Shown here one piece after another: positions 10,936 to 22,275 of a DNA stretch of 64,000 nt. The notes beneath the pieces were generated by a model, which searched no databases, was not told the origin of the DNA, and was given only the letters and a program-made list of their open reading frames with translations. A program made the position numbers and the translations under genes. The first letter of the stretch is position 1, and every line of letters begins with the position of its first letter. Origin of the DNA: Mauremys mutica (taxonomy: Eukaryota > Chordata > Testudines > Geoemydidae); assembly GCF_020497125.1 (NCBI RefSeq), contig NC_059080.1, forward strand, positions 47,061,563 to 47,125,562, in the 5' to 3' direction.

Positions 10936-12353
10936 CATTTTAGAGGGTGATACTATTCAGTATATTACATGGCACTCTGGGATCTTTGGGATGAAAGGTG
11001 CTATGTATGTATAAGGCATCACTCTATACCTGGTCTTTTACATCTCAGAAGAGTTTCTTTCTCACCCATGGCTGCTTTGTACAGCTCCTCGCTTACCCAT
11101 AACATTCTTACAACAGGTGAAATTCAGTGGTGTGCTAGGGGCCAGCACAAGACCTATGTACTACTGATGTCCCAAATAAGGCCTACATGAAGTACACACC
11201 CTACAGAAGTTTCTTGTACCTCCTACCTTGCTTTCTTTCAACTCCTCCACACTAGCTTGTGGTCACTAATAGGTGAGGTGAATCTGACATACCTCCAGCT
11301 CTGTATGGCTCCAAAGAAAGCCAAGAACTACCCTCCAATGGCTGCTTGCTTGTTCATGTGAAATGAGCTTTGAGGTGCAGCTCTCCATAGGCAAGTACAT
11401 ACCACAAATTCCACAGGGAAGAAGGTACTAGAAGCCAAACAGTTTGCTGCCATGGGTAGTGAGCTCTTCCCCAAGCTCCAGAACACCAGCATGACCAGGC
11501 ATGGAGACTGTTTGAGGACTCTGAGTTGAGGGGCAATCAGTGGTCCTGAGATCCCTTTCACAGAGGACACCTGATGCCCCAATTGGGGGAAAGGAAGATG
11601 TGGCTTAGCCACAGTGCTAACCCTGACCCCAATGGGGCACACAGGCACAGCACACTCCTTTGCACTAAGACTCCATTCTCCTGTTCTTACAAACTCAGTT
11701 TTGCTCACCATTTCATTAGGGGCCCAGAGGGGCATTGGAAACCCATACCAGAGAAGTGGTGTACACCAGAGTCTTGTTAAAACATATCCTGCTACTGTTC
11801 CAGAAAAGTTAAAAAATTTAAAAAAAGACTTTGTGTTGGTGTGTGGTCCTGAACCAACCCCACAGCACACACCCCACTCACCACCAACCTAGAGATTTTC
11901 CTAGCTCCAGCTTCTGCTCTAAACTGAGTCCACGCATCCCCCCCTCTGACAATGGAACTTAGCCACGTCTTGCAGATCAGTGAGACTGCATCATCACCAT
12001 GAAGTTTGCTCATCCAATAATAGGGCAATGAGGAAAGTATAAACCCTAGATAAGACAGACCATGGAGAGATGGTCCGGAACAGATTGCTGTTATTAACAG
12101 ACTTAGGCCCCAGTTCATCAAAGCATAGACCTAAGCATGTGCTTTGCTAAAGTGGTACCTTCATTTCTTAGCTTAGGTTTCCAGTCACCCTTGTATGACT
12201 GGAAGGGAGCAGAACCACCAGTGGTCTTTTTCTCCTCTGACATGTTATGGCATATTATGATATAGTATAATAGTCAAAACAGTATTTTATCCCTAGAGCA
12301 TTTTGTATTTTATTAGTTTAGTTTAATTTTGTAGTTTAATTTTATTTTATGAA
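10936..12353. other. Unrecognised DNA with a 180-codon antisense frame
   Basis: A minus-strand frame from 11870 to 11328 is open for 180 codons, but it has no domain I know and overlaps similar-length frames on the plus strand. I do not call it a gene. A short A-rich run lies at 11810-11826. Confidence 0.35.
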
Positions 12354-12618
12354 TTAGAGTAGCAGCTCTTTTTAATATCTTGTTTTAGCCTGGAATAATT
12401 TCTCCAATATATTAAAAACAGTGCTACTCTAGTTAGTTCTGAGTTTCTTGTTAGCTTCTTATTCCAAATGTCAACTGTTTCATTACAACTACAAACAGGA
12501 GACACTCTGAATAAGAAACTAAGATAAGCACTCGGTGCTAATTTGGGAAGCTGTTTTTAATATAATATAATATAATATAATATAATATAATATAATATAA
12601 TATAATATAATATAATTA
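12354..12618. repeat. Foldback structure ending in a (TATAA)n array
   Basis: AGAGTAGCAGCTCTTTTTAATAT near 12356-12378 is mirrored by ATATTAAAAACAGTGCTACTCT near 12411-12432. TTTCTTGTTAGCTTCTTATTC is mirrored by GAATAAGAAACTAAGATAAG. A near-perfect pentamer array (TATAA) occupies about 12556-12616. Confidence 0.6.
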
Positions 12619-14139
12619 ATAAATTAATAGCTGACATATGAATAGTACCATATAACACTGACATCTTGTGAAATAATATCAACAAAATATAAAAATTAAA
12701 TAAAAACAATGTTTAAATGTAAACTTTGTTTCAAAACAAAATTTTGAATTTTTCTAAATTAAAATTGTTCATGATGATTTTTTTTTCAGAATTTCTGTTT
12801 CATGAGAAATTTGGAAATTGTTTCTTTTTGTTCTGATCTGGAACAAAACCAAATGTCATGACACCTTTGCCTTTAGTAACCCAGAGATCCCTTCTTCACC
12901 AATCAGAATCACTCTCTCTTTATCTCTCCCAGTATCCCAGGTTAGGGATGTACCTCCCCACTTCTTTTTCTCCCTCTGACAGGTGATTATCTTTCCTCAT
13001 GGCAAAAGCCTGTTCTTGTCTAGACGCAGGCTATAGGGTGTTTTTGCTCTCCAAGGGTAGATCTGTTGTAGGCATTGAATACAAATCAAGGCAGTTGCCT
13101 TAATACTCTCATTACATTTAAATCTAATGGGCTTTTTAAATATTCAGAATCAAAGGCACTTCACCACCAGTAAGTTTTTTTTATACATCTTTAAAAAAAA
13201 ATCCCTGCATTCAAAAATCACCACTCTTGGCATCTCCACTCTCTTGCTCCCTCTTTTTTAATTTTTTTTTTTATAAACTGGGCTAACTCACCAGGGAAGG
13301 GCTGTGCTTATAAACAGATGCCACTCACACAGGTTCCAGGAGGCCTTCATATCATTAGATGACGGTGAACTTTGAACTCCTGATTTGGAGCCTCTGTTTG
13401 CTGGAGAAGAGGAGGAGGCAGTGGGCACGAAGGGAAGTTCAGGGGGGGTTGATGGGCCTCTCTAGTGTATTGCTGGCCTACCCTGGCACAGGAACGCTCA
13501 GGACTTCAAATCGGCTCCAGTCACTTTGAAGCTTCTCTCTCTCTCTTTCTGTCTTTTTTTCCCCCTTGCATCTATGAATCATTCATGTCTCCCCCCTCCC
13601 CCCTCCGAGGTTCCTTTTAAAAAAAAAAAAGAAGAAGAAAAAAGAGGGAGGAAAAAAATACCCACACGCACACAAAGCCCGGCCTATGTTTATGTTCTTA
13701 TTGCTCTGTGCAGCTTATTATCACCAGTGTTGAACAAATTACTTACATGATGTTTGAACTGCACTGGCAGCCCTCAGAGCTACATACTTGGTGGGGCAAA
13801 TTATTTTGTTTTAAATGTTAATGTACAGTGGGGGAGTGTTAAATGTACAGGCACAGTGAATACTATTTACTTGGTGCATTGCAAAGCCTTGGTCCCGGCT
13901 AGGGAGTTGCAGAACGCTACTGCGAGAGCACGCACACCTTCAGCCGCAGGCTTACACCCCCCAGTTGAGAATGAAGATTTGGGTAGGAGAGATAGCTGTA
14001 CATTTAATGATGATTTCTGATTTCTTTGGGGGGGTGTTTTGTATTTTTCTTCATTACCCCACTGCATTAAATGCCCCCACTCACCCCTCAACAAAATATA
14101 GCTCCATTCAGGAAATAAACTAGAGATGGGACTCAGCAG
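12619..14139. other. Unrecognised DNA with low-complexity runs
   Basis: Includes T runs near 13250-13275, a C/T-rich stretch at 13540-13610 and a purine run at 13618-13660. No coding signal or repeat family recognised. Confidence 0.4.
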
Positions 14140-14430
14140 ATCTGGGTTGGTCCCCAGCTCTGCCTTTGTGACCTTGAGCAAGTCACTGAGGGCCAGATTT
14201 TCGAAAGCTCAGTGTACACGGCTGGGGCCAGATTTGCAGAAGAGCTCAGTTGAGCTAGTTTGAAGTCAGGCTGTAAGACTCACGATGGGAAGTGCTGGAC
14301 CTTAATCTCTCCGTGACTCAGACCCCTCCCCGCACCTATAAAATGGGACTAATCAGAGTACTTTTCTCATATCCATTGTTTCTCTGGTCTAGTTAGATTG
14401 TAAGATCTTTGGGAAGTGCATATGTACAGT
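14140..14430 (+). repeat. MIR-type SINE split by a small insertion
   Basis: The MIR reads GACCTTGAGCAAGTCACT up to about 14188 and resumes at about 14302 with TAATCTCTCCGTGACTCAG and ACCTATAAAATGGGACTAAT. The intervening ~113 bp (GGGCCAGATTTTCGAAAGC and following) is a separate repeat of the 'gggccagat' class. Confidence 0.6.
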
Positions 14431-14477
14431 ACCTAACTTAGTCCTGATCTTGGTTGTGGACTCCAAATCCTCTTGGA

Positions 14478-14541
14478 ATAATATAATATAATATAATATA
14501 ATATAAATATAATATAATATAATATAATATAATATAATATA
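14478..14541. repeat. (TATAA)n microsatellite
   Basis: About 12 pentamer units with one irregular step near 14506. The same unit forms the array at 12556-12616. Confidence 0.9.
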
Positions 14542-14545
14542 TGTA

Positions 14546-14969
14546 AGTGATGGATACAGCAAGAATGAACTGTCAAAGTGGCACCAGACCTTGACAGAAC
14601 TACAGCTGCAAAATCTGCAGACATATCTCCACTGCTATAATGATCAGTACCCCCCACAACTCCCCTTTCCAGATCCATGTGTCCTATACATGCCCACCAC
14701 AGCACGTGGTGCACCTCATCCAGTGCATCAAATGCCCCAGCTACAACTGTGTGGGTGAAACTACATAATCACTACCCCCCTCAATTAATTCATCCAGAAA
14801 AATGGCAAAAGACAAAAACACCTTTACAACACCTTCAAAAGATGAGCCTGGGATCTTAAATTCATAACTATGGATGGACTTATCAAAGACTCTGGTTTTA
14901 TGGCCTATTACGTGCCCTGCTGCCTAAACTAACCCTCCATTATCCTAGGACTGCAGATGTGTTAATTGC
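14546..14969 (+). mobile_element. Penelope-like element A, 5' segment
   Basis: Contains a decayed endonuclease-coding stretch (TGTGTGGGTGAAACTAC, where a YVGET-type motif would be) and the downstream block TTCAAAAGATGAGCCTGGGA also present in the copy at 51179-51617. It is interrupted at about 14969 by another Penelope-like element and resumes at 15966. Confidence 0.6.
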
Positions 14970-15796
14970 CATACCTACAGAATCTTCACCAAGCATTCTC
15001 AAAACTACGATACCTGCACGAGGAAATAAGGAAACAGATCAACAGAGCCAGACGTGTACCCAGAAGCCTCCTACTGCAAGACAAGCCCAAAAAAGAAACC
15101 AACAGAACTCCACTGGCCATCACATATAGTCCCCAGCTAAAACCCCTCCAACGAATCATCAGTGATCTACAACCCATTCTGGACAATGATCCCTCACTTT
15201 CACAGGCCTTGGGTGGCAGGCCAGTCCTCGCCCATAGACAACCCGCCAACCTGAAGCATATTCTCACCAGTAACTACACACCGCATCATAGTAACTCTAA
15301 CTCAGGAACCAATCCATGCAACAAACCTCGATGCCAACTCTGCCCACATATCTACACCAGTGACACCATCACAGGACCTAACCAGATCAGCCACACCATT
15401 ACCGGTTCATTCACTTGCACATCCACCAATGTAATATATGCCATCATATGCCAGCAATGCCCCTCTGCTATGTACATCGGCCAAACTGGACAGTCCCTAC
15501 GTAAAAGGATAAATGGACACAAATCAGATATTAGAAATGGCGATATACAAAAGCCTGTAGAACGCTTCAATCTCCCTGGACACACAATAGCAGATTTACA
15601 GGTAGCGATCCTGCAGCAAAAAAATGTCAGGATCAGACTTCAAAGAGAAACTGCTGAGCTTCAGTTCATCTGCAAATTTGACACCATCAGCTCAGGATTA
15701 AACAAAGACTGTGAATGGCTAGCCAACTACGAAAGCAGTTTCTCCTCCCTTGGTATTCACACCTCAACTGCTAGAAGAGGGCCTCATCCTCCCTGA
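14969..15796 (+). CDS. Penelope-like GIY-YIG endonuclease, 5'-truncated
   Basis: An open stretch of about 275 codons encodes the C-terminal part of a Penelope-like retroelement protein: the linker after reverse transcriptase and the GIY-YIG endonuclease. Visible features, in order, are a linker motif RPVLAHRQPANLKHIL, a cysteine cluster CNKPRCQLC, IYAIICQQC, the MYIGQTGQSLRKRINGHKSD segment (the YIG half with the conserved arginine) and a downstream RETAELQFI. In this family the endonuclease nicks target DNA for target-primed reverse transcription. There is no ATG at the start; the reading frame enters from truncated reverse-transcriptase DNA, so this is a fragment left by 5'-truncated integration, not a complete gene. 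It ends at a TGA at 15794-15796. The frame has stayed open, which suggests a fairly recent copy. Confidence 0.85.
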   Translation, partial: PYLQNLHQAFSKLRYLHEEIRKQINRARRVPRSLLLQDKPKKETNRTPLAITYSPQLKPLQRIISDLQPILDNDPSLSQALGGRPVLAHRQPANLKHILTSNYTPHHSNSNSGTNPCNKPRCQLCPHIYTSDTITGPNQISHTITGSFTCTSTNVIYAIICQQCPSAMYIGQTGQSLRKRINGHKSDIRNGDIQKPVERFNLPGHTIADLQVAILQQKNVRIRLQRETAELQFICKFDTISSGLNKDCEWLANYESSFSSLGIHTSTARRGPHPP

Positions 15797-15965
15797 TTGA
15801 ACTAACCTCGTTATCTCTAGCCTGATTCTTGCTGGCATATTTATACCTGCCTCTGGAAATTTCCACTACATGCATCTGATGAAGTGGGTATTCACCCACG
15901 AAAGCTCATGCTCCAATACATCTGTTAGTCTATAAGGTGCCACGGGACTCTTTGCTGCTTTCATT
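14970..15965 (+). mobile_element. Penelope-like element B, nested in element A
   Basis: 5'-truncated copy holding the GIY-YIG frame and ending with the tail GAAGTGGGTATTCACCCACG, GTTAGTCTATAAGGTGCCAC, GGGACTCTTTGCTGCTTTC. The same tail occurs alone at 24779-24859 and 43323-43450. Element A sequence lies on both sides, so B inserted into A. Confidence 0.8.
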
Positions 15966-16130
15966 TTAAGTGGTATCCTACAACATGGGCAAACTCTCTG
16001 TGCTTAACAATCTGTCCCACCTTGCATTTAGCTCAGACACTCAGGCCTGGTTTATGAAACTCGAAAGCTTGTCCTGTCCATCAACAGAAGTTGGTCCAAT
16101 TAAAGATATTACCTCTCCCACCTTGCCTAA
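15966..16130 (+). mobile_element. Penelope-like element A, 3' segment
   Basis: Resumes with CTTAACAATCTGTCCCACCTTG and ends with the tail CAACAGAAGTTGGTCCAATT, AAAGATATTACCTCTCCCACC. The order matches the uninterrupted relative at 51179-51617. Confidence 0.75.
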
Positions 16131-16257
16131 TGTGTGTATTTTTGTAGAGTACTGTTCATCCCCAGTGCTTTACACAGTCTGTACAACAAGGCTGAACCAC
16201 CCTATCATCTCTGGCCTGGGAGCTGCCAACCAATTAGTACTCAGCACACCACAGAAA

Positions 16258-16540
16258 CAGTGGCGGATTAGCCACTGGGCTAAGGGGGCCCAAGCCCAGG
16301 GGCCCTGCCCAACTGGGGGCCCCACAGAAAAATGGGCATCCCCATGCCCATATCTGCTCTGCCCGCCCAGCATTCCTGCTAGGGAGGAATGGCATGGGGG
16401 CTTCCTCTGCTCCCCCACCTGTCCGGCTCTTCTAACATGAAGTGGGGTCGGAGCACAGGAAGCAGGGGGGACTGCAGGGAGAAAGGGTGAGGATGGGCCC
16501 CCACTCACTCTGGCCCAGGACGCCACAAACCCGTAATCTG
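16258..16540. repeat. Possible GC-rich DNA-transposon derivative
   Basis: Begins CAGTGGCGGATTAGCCACTG and is GC-rich through about 16520, where GGACGCCACAAACC may be the opposite end. I could not find a clean target duplication. Confidence 0.3.
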
Positions 16541-16838
16541 TCTCTGTATGGAAAAAGGCGATTTTGGCCAAGGGCACTAGAATTAACATCTCCTCTTATG
16601 AAAAGTCCCCTGACAGGATTTCTGTTATTCTTATCTGAAAGATCCTCATGCTGTAAATGTCATGGATCTCATTTTATCTGCCTCCGGCAGGCAAACAGCT
16701 GAACTGATTTCATTGGGATTTGAAACTATGGCTCAAGAGAGTCAAGGAGGTAGATAACTAACGCCCTAATACTGTACTCTGGACTCATGCAAAGTTCCCA
16801 TTGAGCCCAATGTGAACTCTTCCCAGGCTCATGCTTAT

Positions 16839-18057
16839 TGTGACAGGTTGGACTCCCCTTCCGGGGTGCTCATTGATGTACTGGGGTCCCACTGATCCCA
16901 CCCGTTCCACCAGCCTGCGATCCCTTACACTGTCCTGCTGCACGCACATACACAGGTAGGGACACACCCAGCTGTAGAATCACACAGGGTCTGCAATCAG
17001 CTCTGTGTGGGAAAACACAGCTCAGAGATTGCCCAGTACTCAGGTACACACATCCTCTGGAGTGTAAACCCAAAATTATATTGTCTTGCGCTGTATAGAG
17101 ATCTATACAGTGTAAGATCATGAAATTCACTCTCTCTCTCAATGTGGAGGAAGATATGCATAGCTTTTTGCCCCCTTCCCTCCACCCCCCACAGTTATGA
17201 ATTGCACACACCAGGTTTTAGACTAAACAAAAAATAAGTTTATTAACTACAAAAGGTAGATTTTAAGTGATTATAAGGGATAGCTAACAGATCAAAGCAG
17301 ATTACTGGGAAAATAAAACAAACACACAAACTAGGCTTAATACATTAAATAAATTGGCTACAAATAGTAATTTCTCACCCTAAATGTTGTTTTATGCAGG
17401 TTGCAGAATTTCTTGAAGGTAAACTGCACCACTTGTCCCTTAAATATCCAGATATTCCTCTCACAGGCTAGATTTTTCTCGCCTGGGCCCAGCCCCTCCC
17501 CTCATTTTACTTCCTTTATTTCTTCAGATATTTTCAGCAGTCTTCCTTCTTGGGTGGGGAGGCAGTGGAGAAGAGCCAAGATTAACTCACTTCCCATCCT
17601 TAAGTAGGGTTTACATATGGCAAGAATCCTTTGTTTCCTAGTTTGACCCCCACCCTTTTCCAGTGGAAAAATTCCAGCATTTCAAGATGGTATCTGATAC
17701 CAGGTGACATGATCACATGACCCTGCAGTGTCAAAGCAGCATCCCAGGAAACTTCTCAGGAAGGAGGCAGATTAGTATCTTCAAAGTCCTATTGTCCTTA
17801 ATGGCCCATCCAGGCTGATTGCCTACTGTCTGGTGGGTGTTCCCCAAGTGTACACACAGTTGTAATTGTTACATAGTCAATATTCCTAACTTCAGATAAG
17901 AAATGATACATGCATACAAATTGCATAATCGCATTCAGTAAATTATAACCTTTCTAATGATATCTCACATGGCCTATCTTGCATAATATACATCTTAGTT
18001 ATGCCATATTCATATCATAAGCATATTTCTATGAAGAATATGGGGCATATGATCACA
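16839..18057. mobile_element. Solo ERV LTR with 5-bp target duplication
   Basis: A 1219-bp unit starts TGTGACAGG and ends ATGATCACA, so its ends are TGTGA...TCACA. It is flanked by CTTAT at 16834-16838 and again at 18058-18062. TG...CA ends and a 5-bp duplication fit a retroviral-type solo LTR left by LTR-LTR recombination. AATAAA lies on the minus strand near 17238, hinting at minus orientation. No internal viral genes are present. Confidence 0.8.
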
Positions 18058-18511
18058 CTTATATAGGTTATTAACTACCCTCCTACCCTAGAATGCTGTA
18101 TTATCTAACCAGTAGAGGGGCCATTTAAAACTTCCCCTGACACTGACCAGAGTTAAACAGAACCTCCAATGTATTCCTTTTGTAGACACGACAGGCAGAC
18201 TCTAAACAAGAGGTCATTTGCCAGTGATGTAGTTTAGCGAAACTATGCACATTTCATTCTCCATTCCCCTTCATTAACAAAAAAACTCTGTGTACATGTT
18301 TTGATCTAGTTTCCTCCCTGTATGTGGAATGTGATCTCTTTGTCCCTGTTATAGAGAAGCATTCCCAGGTTATGAACCAGGTTATATGGATAAGCTGGAA
18401 ATCTATATCCATTAGAGAGGAAGACAGAGAACTACAATAATGTACTCTTTATTCAGAGGATGTCATGGGTGAGTTTCAAGTGGGTTTCCTCTGTGATCTG
18501 ATGCTCTAGTG
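18058..18511. other. Unrecognised DNA
   Basis: Nothing recognised between the solo LTR and the hAT element. Confidence 0.3.
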
Positions 18512-18822
18512 CAGGGGTAGGCAACCTATGGCACGGGTGCCGAAGGGAGCACGCGAGCTGATTTTCAGTGGCACTCACACTGCCCGGGTCCTGGCCACCG
18601 GTCCAGCAGGCTCTGCATTTTAATTTAATTTTAAATGAAGCTTCTTAAACATTTTAAAAACCATATTTACTTTACATAGAACAATAGTTTAGTTATATAT
18701 TATAGACTTATAGAAAGAGACCTCCTAAAAACGTTAAAATGTATTACTGGCACGCAAAACCTTAAATTAGAGTGAATAAATGAAGACTCGGCACACTGCT
18801 TCTGAAAGGTTGCCAACCCCTG
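18512..18822. mobile_element. Non-autonomous hAT element with perfect 8-bp TSD
   Basis: A 311-bp element starts CAGGGGTAGGCAACCTATGG and ends GGTTGCCAACCCCTG. It is flanked by CTCTAGTG at 18504-18511 and 18823-18830. The interior is AT-rich and noncoding. Confidence 0.9.
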
Positions 18823-18836
18823 CTCTAGTGGGTCAG

Positions 18837-19040
18837 GAGCTCACTGCTCCCATCTGTTGGTGAACAGGGGGAAGAATGACCACAGAGCTGTTTCATCTGC
18901 ATAAGCTATTTACCCAGAACTCCAGATGGACAGAAGCTCCAGGGGGAAGGAGCTCTCTGCCACATCTGTTGGTGACCAAGGGGAAGTAAGGCTACAGAGA
19001 TAATTTACTTAAGCTTTCTAGCCAGAATTCCTCCAGTGAC
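18837..19040 (+). repeat. Diverged tandem duplication, unit ~112 bp
   Basis: GAGCTCACTGCTCCCATC...CATCTGTTGGTGAACAGGGG repeats as GAGCTCTCTGCCACATC...TGTTGGTGACCAAGGGG, and CCCAGAACTCC repeats as GCCAGAATTCC. The two units differ by many substitutions. Confidence 0.6.
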
Positions 19041-20469
19041 ACTAGGGGAGTCATCAAAACTGTATATAGTGTCAGAATTGTTTGGGTAGAGGAACTGAGC
19101 AAGAAGCAGGGGGAGGGAGGAAAGGGTTGTATGTCCTGTAGCAAGGATTCAGCTCAAGGATTAAGTATGGTAGGTAATCTGTTCCTGTGATGTTCAGAGG
19201 ATGTTATAGCAAGAGGAGATACAGACTGATGGTTCCTCAGGAAGAGTTATTACAGAGGCAGCTCCTTGGTAGGGTGCAACCCAGATATGGTTCTTTGTTG
19301 AAGTCACAGAGGATAGTCCAGGGTTGAGTGAACTCTAGTGAAGCCACTGAATGAAACTAAAATCACTTTAGCTGGGCTAACTGCTGGAAGCTCAGGACAG
19401 GACAAGGCAGCACTTCCCAAGGGACTGGAGACAGACCTGGCTGTGTGCACCTCACGAATCTGGGACTGTGCTATGAGTGGGAAGTAATGTCGTAAAGGGG
19501 TATTTGCCTATTGGACATTCACACCAAGTTAACAGACTAATATCAAAGTTACTGTGGGCAAGTGTATTCACTGGAGGGTACTCATAATTAATTTAGATAC
19601 ATGGCTGCTGTGTTTTCCAAGACAGATGCTGTGTTCACTTTCCCCCAATAAAGTTTTTGTTGTTTCATGCACAGATTTAATGCTTGGGAATGGAAACCGT
19701 TGCCTCTTAAGGAAAGTATTTAGTGATCCCAGAAATTCTGTGTGTGTGTGTGGAGGGGAGTGGTGGGTTGACCACTGATGTTTGTTAGCTTTAAGGGGGT
19801 CTCCTAGCTCTTCCAACCCAGTCCTTATTGCTGCTGCTAACACCTGGCAGGAAGGATATATGCATTTCAGTATTTGTACATTTCCCCTGGTTGTCTTACC
19901 TGAAGTGCAATAGATGAATAGCATGGATCTGATTGTAATGGAGTTTTATTTACATGCACTCGAGGGATGGGAGCACGGACTTAGAAATTTATGGTGATAT
20001 CACAGAGATAACATTACCTGATGGCTGCTGCTTGTGAAGTGGAGAGCTTGTGTGCATACTGGATCTATTATAAATAGACCATCTACAGTTGAGTTCCCTC
20101 TCTGGCAGGAGTCACTGAGCTAAAAGCACATGCTGGTTGCTATTAGCAGGTTAGATTCACTCCAGAAAGTATGTCCATTGCAAGTCTTCTTCTCTGACCC
20201 TGTGTAAGCAATGAAGCCAACCCACAGACCACTTGTACAGTGGTAATATCCTCATGATTAACTGCAGATTCATGTGATCTGTTCATACCTTTTTGAGTGG
20301 CTTATCTGAACGCTGCCCACTTGGCCATCTCCCTTGAGATTTATTCTCCTTTTCAACCTACTGAGTAGCTTCAGAGAGCTGCCATTTGTGTGGGATTTTC
20401 CTCCCCAAATGACACTGTTCTGAGACACAGAATGGGCAATACTGAATCCTGGACCAGTGGATGGTCTAA
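19041..20469. other. Unrecognised DNA
   Basis: A short GT run at 19739-19751. Open frames here are short and overlap on both strands. No repeat family recognised. Confidence 0.4.
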
Positions 20470-20859
20470 GGGCTGGTCCACACTAGCTCTTTAAATCGAA
20501 TTTAGCAGCGTTAAATCGAATTAAGCGTGCACCCGTCCACACCAGGAAGCCATTTAATTCGACATAGAGGGCTCCTTAGTTCGACTTCGGTACTCCACCT
20601 CGACAAGGGGAGTAGCGCTAAATTCGACATGGCTAAGTCGAAATAGGCTAGGTGTGGATGCTAATCGATCTTAGTAGCTCCGGGAGCTATCCCACAGTGC
20701 AACACTCTGTTGACGCTCTGGACGCCAGTCGGAGCTTGGATGCTCTGACCAGCCACACAGGAAATGCCCCGGGAAAATTTGAATTCCTTTTCCTGTCTGG
20801 ACAGTTTGAATCCCATTTCCTGGTTTCTCATCGGGGCAAGCTCAGCAGCACCGGCAACG

Positions 20860-21412
20860 ATGCAGAGCTCTCCAGCAGAGGAGTCCAGGCAATCTCAGAC
20901 TAGAAAGAGGTCCCCAGCATGGACTGACCGGGAAGTCTCAGATCTGATTGCTGTGTGGGGCGATGTGTCTGTGCTTTCGGAGCTGCGCTCCAGCAAACGG
21001 AATGCAAAGACCTTCAAGAAGGTCTCCAAAGCCATGAGAGACAGAGGATACAGCCGGGATACAACGCAGTGCCGCGTGAAAGTCAAGGAGCTGAGACAAG
21101 GCTACCAGAAACTCAGAGTGGCAAACGGACGCTCCGGAGCCCAGCCCCAGACATGCCGCTTCTACGAGGCACTGCATGCCATTCTCGGTGGGTCTGCCAC
21201 CACTGCCCCACCAGTGTGCGTGGACTCTGAGGATGGGATAGTGTCGACGGACTGTTCCTCGGAGATGTTCGCGGACGGGGAAGATGAGGAGGACGAGGCA
21301 GTCGACGGCGCTTTCCCCGACAGCCAGGATCTCTTCCTCACCCTCACTGAGATCCCCTACCAACCCTCCCCAGCCGTTACCACGGACCCTGAATCGGGAG
21401 AAGGATCAGTCC
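20860..21412 (+). CDS. Myb/SANT-like protein of Harbinger copy 1, exon 1
   Basis: PIF/Harbinger elements carry a second gene for a Myb/SANT-like DNA-binding protein that works with the transposase in the nucleus. This exon opens at ATG 20860 (context AACGATGC); upstream in-frame codons reach 20764, but the ATG matches the start position in copy 2. Residues ~15-105 form the trihelix-like domain: WTDREVSDLIAVWG, then RNAKTFKKVSKAM, then QCRVKVKELRQGYQKLR, ending RFYEALHAILGG. An acidic segment follows (EDEEDEAVDG). The exon ends at a strong donor, GTAAGTGC from 21413, in phase 1. The downstream exon at 22276 restores the frame. No stop or frameshift interrupts it, unlike copy 2. Expression cannot be judged from sequence. 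Confidence 0.8.
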
Positions 21413-21503
21413 GTAAGTGCTTTAAACAAGTTAACATTTATTTATTAAAAGCAGCTAAGACCAACGAGTTAACATTTTTTTAGTAACTAAACAGGGAGAG
21501 ACA

Positions 21504-21806
21504 TTAGGAGAACAGAAGGTCTACATACAGGGGGATGGAACTTTTATCTTCATAAGAGATCTCCAGGAAACTCTCCTGGAGGTAATCTGAAAGTCTATGC
21601 AGGAGGTTCCTTGGCAGAGCTAGCTTATCGTGTGACCCGAGGTAGCACACTTTGCCGTGCCATGCTATAAGCTGGAACTCCGGGACCATTGCCCTCACGA
21701 GCATGGCAGAGTAGGCCCCTGGGTTGTGGTGGCTTTCTTCAAGCATGCGCGCTCTCTCTGCCCGTGAGACTCTCCTCAGGGTGATCTCTCTCGCACACTC
21801 CTGCAT
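21504..21806 (-). CDS. Unidentified antisense frame in the Myb/SANT intron
   Basis: A 100-codon frame runs opposite to the Myb/SANT gene, inside its intron. It starts MQECAREITLRR and contains ERARMLEES, AMVPEFQ, GKVCYLGSHDK and ALPRNLLHRLSDYLQESFLE. I do not recognise the family. A homologous frame occurs at the equivalent place in copy 2 (29647-29871), sharing the EIT, RML, AM-PE, CY-G and ALPRNLL blocks. It could be a small independent gene or the last exon of a larger gene transcribed like the transposase. Its retention in two diverged copies argues against chance. Confidence 0.5.
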   Translation of the reverse strand: MQECAREITLRRVSRAERARMLEESHHNPGAYSAMLVRAMVPEFQLIAWHGKVCYLGSHDKLALPRNLLHRLSDYLQESFLEISYEDKSSIPLYVDLLFS

Positions 21807-22275
21807 GAAATTAGAGTAATTGGGGTACTATTAGTAATGGGAGTGCTTAACTGTTCCTTTGCATAACAAGAAGCCTCACTTAACAGCCACGTGCTGCAGT
21901 CTACAGAGTGGCAGCATACAGGGATCTTTCCCAGTGAACAGCCGCGAGGGGGTGCAACAGGGGCCGAGTTTATGCTTTCAGGATTGCCTGCATCAAGAGG
22001 ACAGAGCTATACATTCACTTCTATGAATCCAAAAGTGTTTGGCTTACCATGCCTTGCTGCTACACGAATTCTTCTTTCCTGCAAAGGTTCTCTGATCTGC
22101 AGCCCAATACCCCAGGCAATGAAAGCGCATTCAGAGAACTCGAACTTTCCATTAGTGAGTGCGCATGAGACAGGTGCTGTGCATACTCTTGTTCACAGAC
22201 ACCGAGTAGACTATGTTTCTTTGTTTAAAAAATGTATCATTGTAAGAAATTCACTACCTTTTTGACATCACACAG

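Noticed and set aside
11328..11870. 180-codon minus-strand frame
   Set aside because: No recognisable domain, overlapping frames on the opposite strand, and no splice or start context that would single it out.
14478..14541. TATA-box promoter cluster
   Set aside because: A simple (TATAA)n microsatellite with no gene downstream; the next frame is a 5'-truncated Penelope-like remnant.
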